DNA from: an uncultured bacterium
GTDB lineage: Bacteria > Bacteroidota > Bacteroidia > Bacteroidales > JACABE01
Direction of reading: 5' to 3'
DNA: 6,340 bases
Assembly: GCA_903911455.1 (NCBI GenBank)
Contig: CAIWDQ010000486.1
Span: forward strand, 1 to 6,340
Of this stretch, positions 5,309 to 6,340 are shown one piece after another; within the stretch, counting starts at the first letter, position 1; each line of letters opens with the position of its first letter. Position numbers and translations under genes: made by a program. The notes under the pieces are model-generated. The model saw only the letters and a program-made list of their open reading frames with translations. It ran no database searches and was not told the DNA's origin.

Positions 5309-5704
5309 ATGAAAAAACAATACATTATTATAATAAGTCTAATTTTATTAGGATTATATTCGTGCAAACATGAAGTTAAGAATCCAGAAATTCCTGTTGA
5401 ATGTATTAATGTAAAAGTAAAAGTAGTTGACCAAAATCATGATAACATTAAAAATTGTAATGTTCTGCTAAAGCTTGAAGGTAAAAATACCGGAAGAAAA
5501 ACTGAACTTATATGGGACCTACCCAATACCGGAGATACAAGTGTATGTGTTAAAACAATCCAAAACAAAGCCTATTTATCAATTATTGGCGACAGTGCAC
5601 ATGTAAACATAGATTATGTAATTGAAGGCGGCCTTAACGAAAGTACTAATTTTATATTTGTTACAGATGGCTGCAAACTAACAAAAGTTGAAAAGAGCAA
5701 TTAA
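5309..5704 (+). CDS. Small predicted lipoprotein of unknown function
   Basis: A 131-residue protein. MKKQYIIIISLILLGLYSC is a clear lipoprotein signal: two Lys, a hydrophobic core and a lipobox ending at Cys19, leaving a mature protein of about 113 residues. The mature part looks beta-rich. VNVKV-like strands (INVKVKVVDQNHDNIKNCNV) resemble the first strands of Ig-like or carboxypeptidase-regulatory-like folds, but there is no TDxxGxF motif and I do not assign a family. After Cys19 it has three more Cys (in VECINV, VCVKT and DGCKL) and one in NCNV, so disulfides are possible if it faces the periplasm. The start is the ATG at 5309, with its own -7 box. The gene is bracketed by two similar composite repeats (5179-5236 and 5747-5825) in the same orientation, which is unusual. 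Role unknown. Confidence 0.75.
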   Translation: MKKQYIIIISLILLGLYSCKHEVKNPEIPVECINVKVKVVDQNHDNIKNCNVLLKLEGKNTGRKTELIWDLPNTGDTSVCVKTIQNKAYLSIIGDSAHVNIDYVIEGGLNESTNFIFVTDGCKLTKVEKSN

Positions 5705-5746
5705 AATACTACCTTTTTATTTCATACATATTCTTTATCAATAGCC

Positions 5747-5797
5747 CCCGTTTTCGGTCCCTGAGCTTAGGTCGAAGGGATCCGGTGGGAAAATGGG
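5747..5797. repeat. Long imperfect hairpin with CCCTGAGCTT..TCGAAGGG core
   Basis: The outer arm CCCGTTTTC (5747-5755) pairs with GAAAATGGG (5789-5797) with one G-U. The inner arm TCCCT (5758-5762) pairs with AGGGA (5776-5780). The core CCCTGAGCTTAGGTCGAAGGG resembles, from memory, a repeat found in many bacterial genomes with the core CCTGAGC..GTCGAAGG. It lies 43 bases after the small lipoprotein gene and has no T-run, so it is not a standard terminator. Confidence 0.7.
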
Positions 5798-5825
5798 ATG
5801 ATAGAATTAACGTGCTTTAGCACAA
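5798..5825 (+). repeat. Composite repeat copy 2 with CTTTAG hairpin 3
   Basis: 26 of 28 bases match 5209-5236, in the same orientation and 589 bases downstream. It starts directly at the end of the long hairpin at 5747-5797, as copy 1 also follows a hairpin (5179-5198). Confidence 0.85.
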
Positions 5826-5839
5826 TAATTTTATGTGTT

Positions 5840-5865
5840 AACCCTAGCCTTTAGGCTGGGGTTTT
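5840..5865 (+). repeat. CTTTAG-apex hairpin 4, terminator-like
   Basis: AACCCTAGCC (5840-5849) pairs with GGCTGGGGTT (5854-5863) over ten positions with one G-U, around a TTTA loop. Only four T follow in all, so terminator strength is doubtful. It may still insulate the XRE gene at 5976 from upstream transcription. Confidence 0.7.
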
Positions 5866-5939
5866 GTAATATATATTAATAGGCTTTTAAGCTTGATAAT
5901 TTTTAACACTTTAATGTGAATAATGAGACTTATTGTCTG

Positions 5940-5970
5940 TTGATTTTTGTATACAATAAGTATAGTTTTG
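5940..5970 (+). promoter_or_regulatory. Complete -33/-7 promoter of the short XRE gene
   Basis: TTG at 5940-5942, a 20-base spacer, then TAGTTTTG at 5963-5970. This is the best full match in the window to the Bacteroidota TTG-N17-23-TAnnTTTG consensus. Only five bases separate the -7 box from the ATG at 5976, so the transcript should begin at or within a base or two of the start codon. Confidence 0.6.
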
Positions 5971-5975
5971 TCCTC

Positions 5976-6161
5976 ATGATTAACGAACATTTACTTAAAG
6001 AGTTTGGTGCAAGAATAAGGCAGTTACGTATCGAAAAAGATATGAGCCAGGAGAAATTATCCTTTGCCACAGGTTTCCACAGAACATATATAGGAATGAC
6101 AGAAAGGGGAGAAAGTAATATTTCTCTTTCTAATATTGTAATTTATATTGAAGTTTATTAA
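5976..6161 (+). CDS. Short XRE-family helix-turn-helix protein, possibly truncated
   Basis: A 61-residue probable DNA-binding protein. HLLKEFGARIRQLRIEKDMS is helix 1, SQEKLSFATGF helix 2, HRTYIGMTERGE the recognition helix and SNISLSNI the approach to helix 4. Stand-alone proteins of this type usually go on with a further helix (an IAKALxVxLxEL pattern) and reach about 65-80 residues; here the chain ends early with VIYIEVY. Reading past the stop or in the other frames does not restore the missing helix clearly, so it may be decayed or naturally short. The ATG at 5976 is chosen over an in-frame GTG at 5916, because the extra residues carry no HTH sequence and the promoter box lies within them. 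The type resembles controller proteins of restriction-modification loci, but no such gene is visible. The next gene starts 85 bases on. Confidence 0.7.
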   Translation: MINEHLLKEFGARIRQLRIEKDMSQEKLSFATGFHRTYIGMTERGESNISLSNIVIYIEVY

Positions 6162-6167
6162 AAAATA

Positions 6168-6192
6168 ACTCTCTTATATGAAATTAAAGAGT
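6168..6192. promoter_or_regulatory. Inverted repeat between XRE gene and zinc-ribbon gene
   Basis: ACTCT, a bulged C, then TTA (6168-6176) pairs with TAAAGAGT (6185-6192), with TATGAAAT between. It touches the candidate -7 box TACATTTG at 6192-6199. It could be an operator for the XRE protein; this is inferred from position alone. Confidence 0.3.
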
Positions 6193-6199
6193 ACATTTG
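6192..6199 (+). promoter_or_regulatory. Candidate -7 box (TACATTTG) for the zinc-ribbon gene
   Basis: TACATTTG matches TAnnTTTG and lies 48 bases before the ATG at 6247. No TTG is found at the -33 spacing. The gene could equally be read from the XRE promoter. Confidence 0.3.
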
Positions 6200-6246
6200 T
6201 GAAAAATTTAAGATTGGTTTGATTAGAAAGTTTATAAAGAAATAAT

Positions 6247-6340
6247 ATGGGCATTAATTACTCTGAAGTTTATATTTTTAATGATCAGCCTACTACATGT
6301 CCTAAATGTGGAAGTAGGTCGGCAGTTTTTGATCAAGATC
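6247..6340 (+). CDS. Zinc-ribbon protein, 5' part only
   Basis: The first 31 codons of a gene cut by the window edge. MGINYSEVYIFNDQPTTCPK leads into CGSRSAVFDQD; Cys18 and Cys21 form a CPxCG knuckle, half of a zinc ribbon, so a second CxxC pair would be expected downstream. An in-frame TAA at 6235-6237 means ATG 6247 is the first possible start. It follows the short XRE gene by 85 bases in the same direction and may be co-transcribed with it. Function cannot be told from this fragment. Confidence 0.6.
   Translation, partial: MGINYSEVYIFNDQPTTCPKCGSRSAVFDQD

Noticed and set aside
5747..5797. Terminator of the small lipoprotein gene
   Set aside because: The hairpin is long but has mismatches and no T-run, and it fits a dispersed repeat better.
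5179..5863. Integron attC sites around the small lipoprotein gene
   Set aside because: The hairpins lack a convincing pair of attC core sites, only one gene is bracketed, and no integrase is visible.

Overview
The window looks like a piece of a Bacteroidota chromosome. The DNA is strongly AT-rich, start codons have A/T-rich leaders with no Shine-Dalgarno sequence, several genes have a TAnnTTTG-type -7 promoter box just upstream, and two proteins carry lipoprotein signal peptides. I place it at phylum level only; nothing here fixes genus or species. I see no rRNA, tRNA, CRISPR array, transposase, integrase or SusC/SusD pair.

Layout, all genes on the + strand: (1) 73-651, an XRE-type helix-turn-helix regulator with a long E/K/P-rich tail, preceded by a perfect 10-bp inverted repeat that overlaps its likely -7 box. 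(2) 835-2976, a complete secreted glycoside hydrolase family 31 lipoprotein. (3) 2977-3894, about 900 bp without a convincing gene, holding an array of 8-bp repeats and then 15 units of a 21-bp minisatellite. (4) 3895-4839, a 314-residue protein of unknown function with a C-terminal carboxypeptidase-regulatory-like beta-sandwich. (5) 4840-5273, a mosaic of intergenic repeats with two rho-independent terminators. (6) 5309-5704, a small lipoprotein. (7) 5705-5940, more palindromic repeats. (8) 5976-6161, a short, possibly truncated XRE protein with an apparently leaderless promoter. (9) 6247 to the window end, the start of a zinc-ribbon protein.

The genes are widely spaced and most have their own promoter candidate, so they do not form one operon. 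The GH31 enzyme probably works at the cell envelope on an alpha-linked sugar, but no sugar importer is present to define a utilisation locus. The final pair, a short XRE protein and the zinc-ribbon protein, may be functionally linked, with a small inverted repeat between them.

The most unusual content is between the genes. At least seven classes of short repeat are packed into the spacers. One copy supplies the last six codons and the stop of the 314-residue protein. A hairpin class with an invariant CTTTAG apex recurs four times with different stems. Two similar composite repeats in the same orientation bracket the small lipoprotein gene. I did not find a convincing new defence or mobile system; the repeat architecture and the minisatellite are the best leads.
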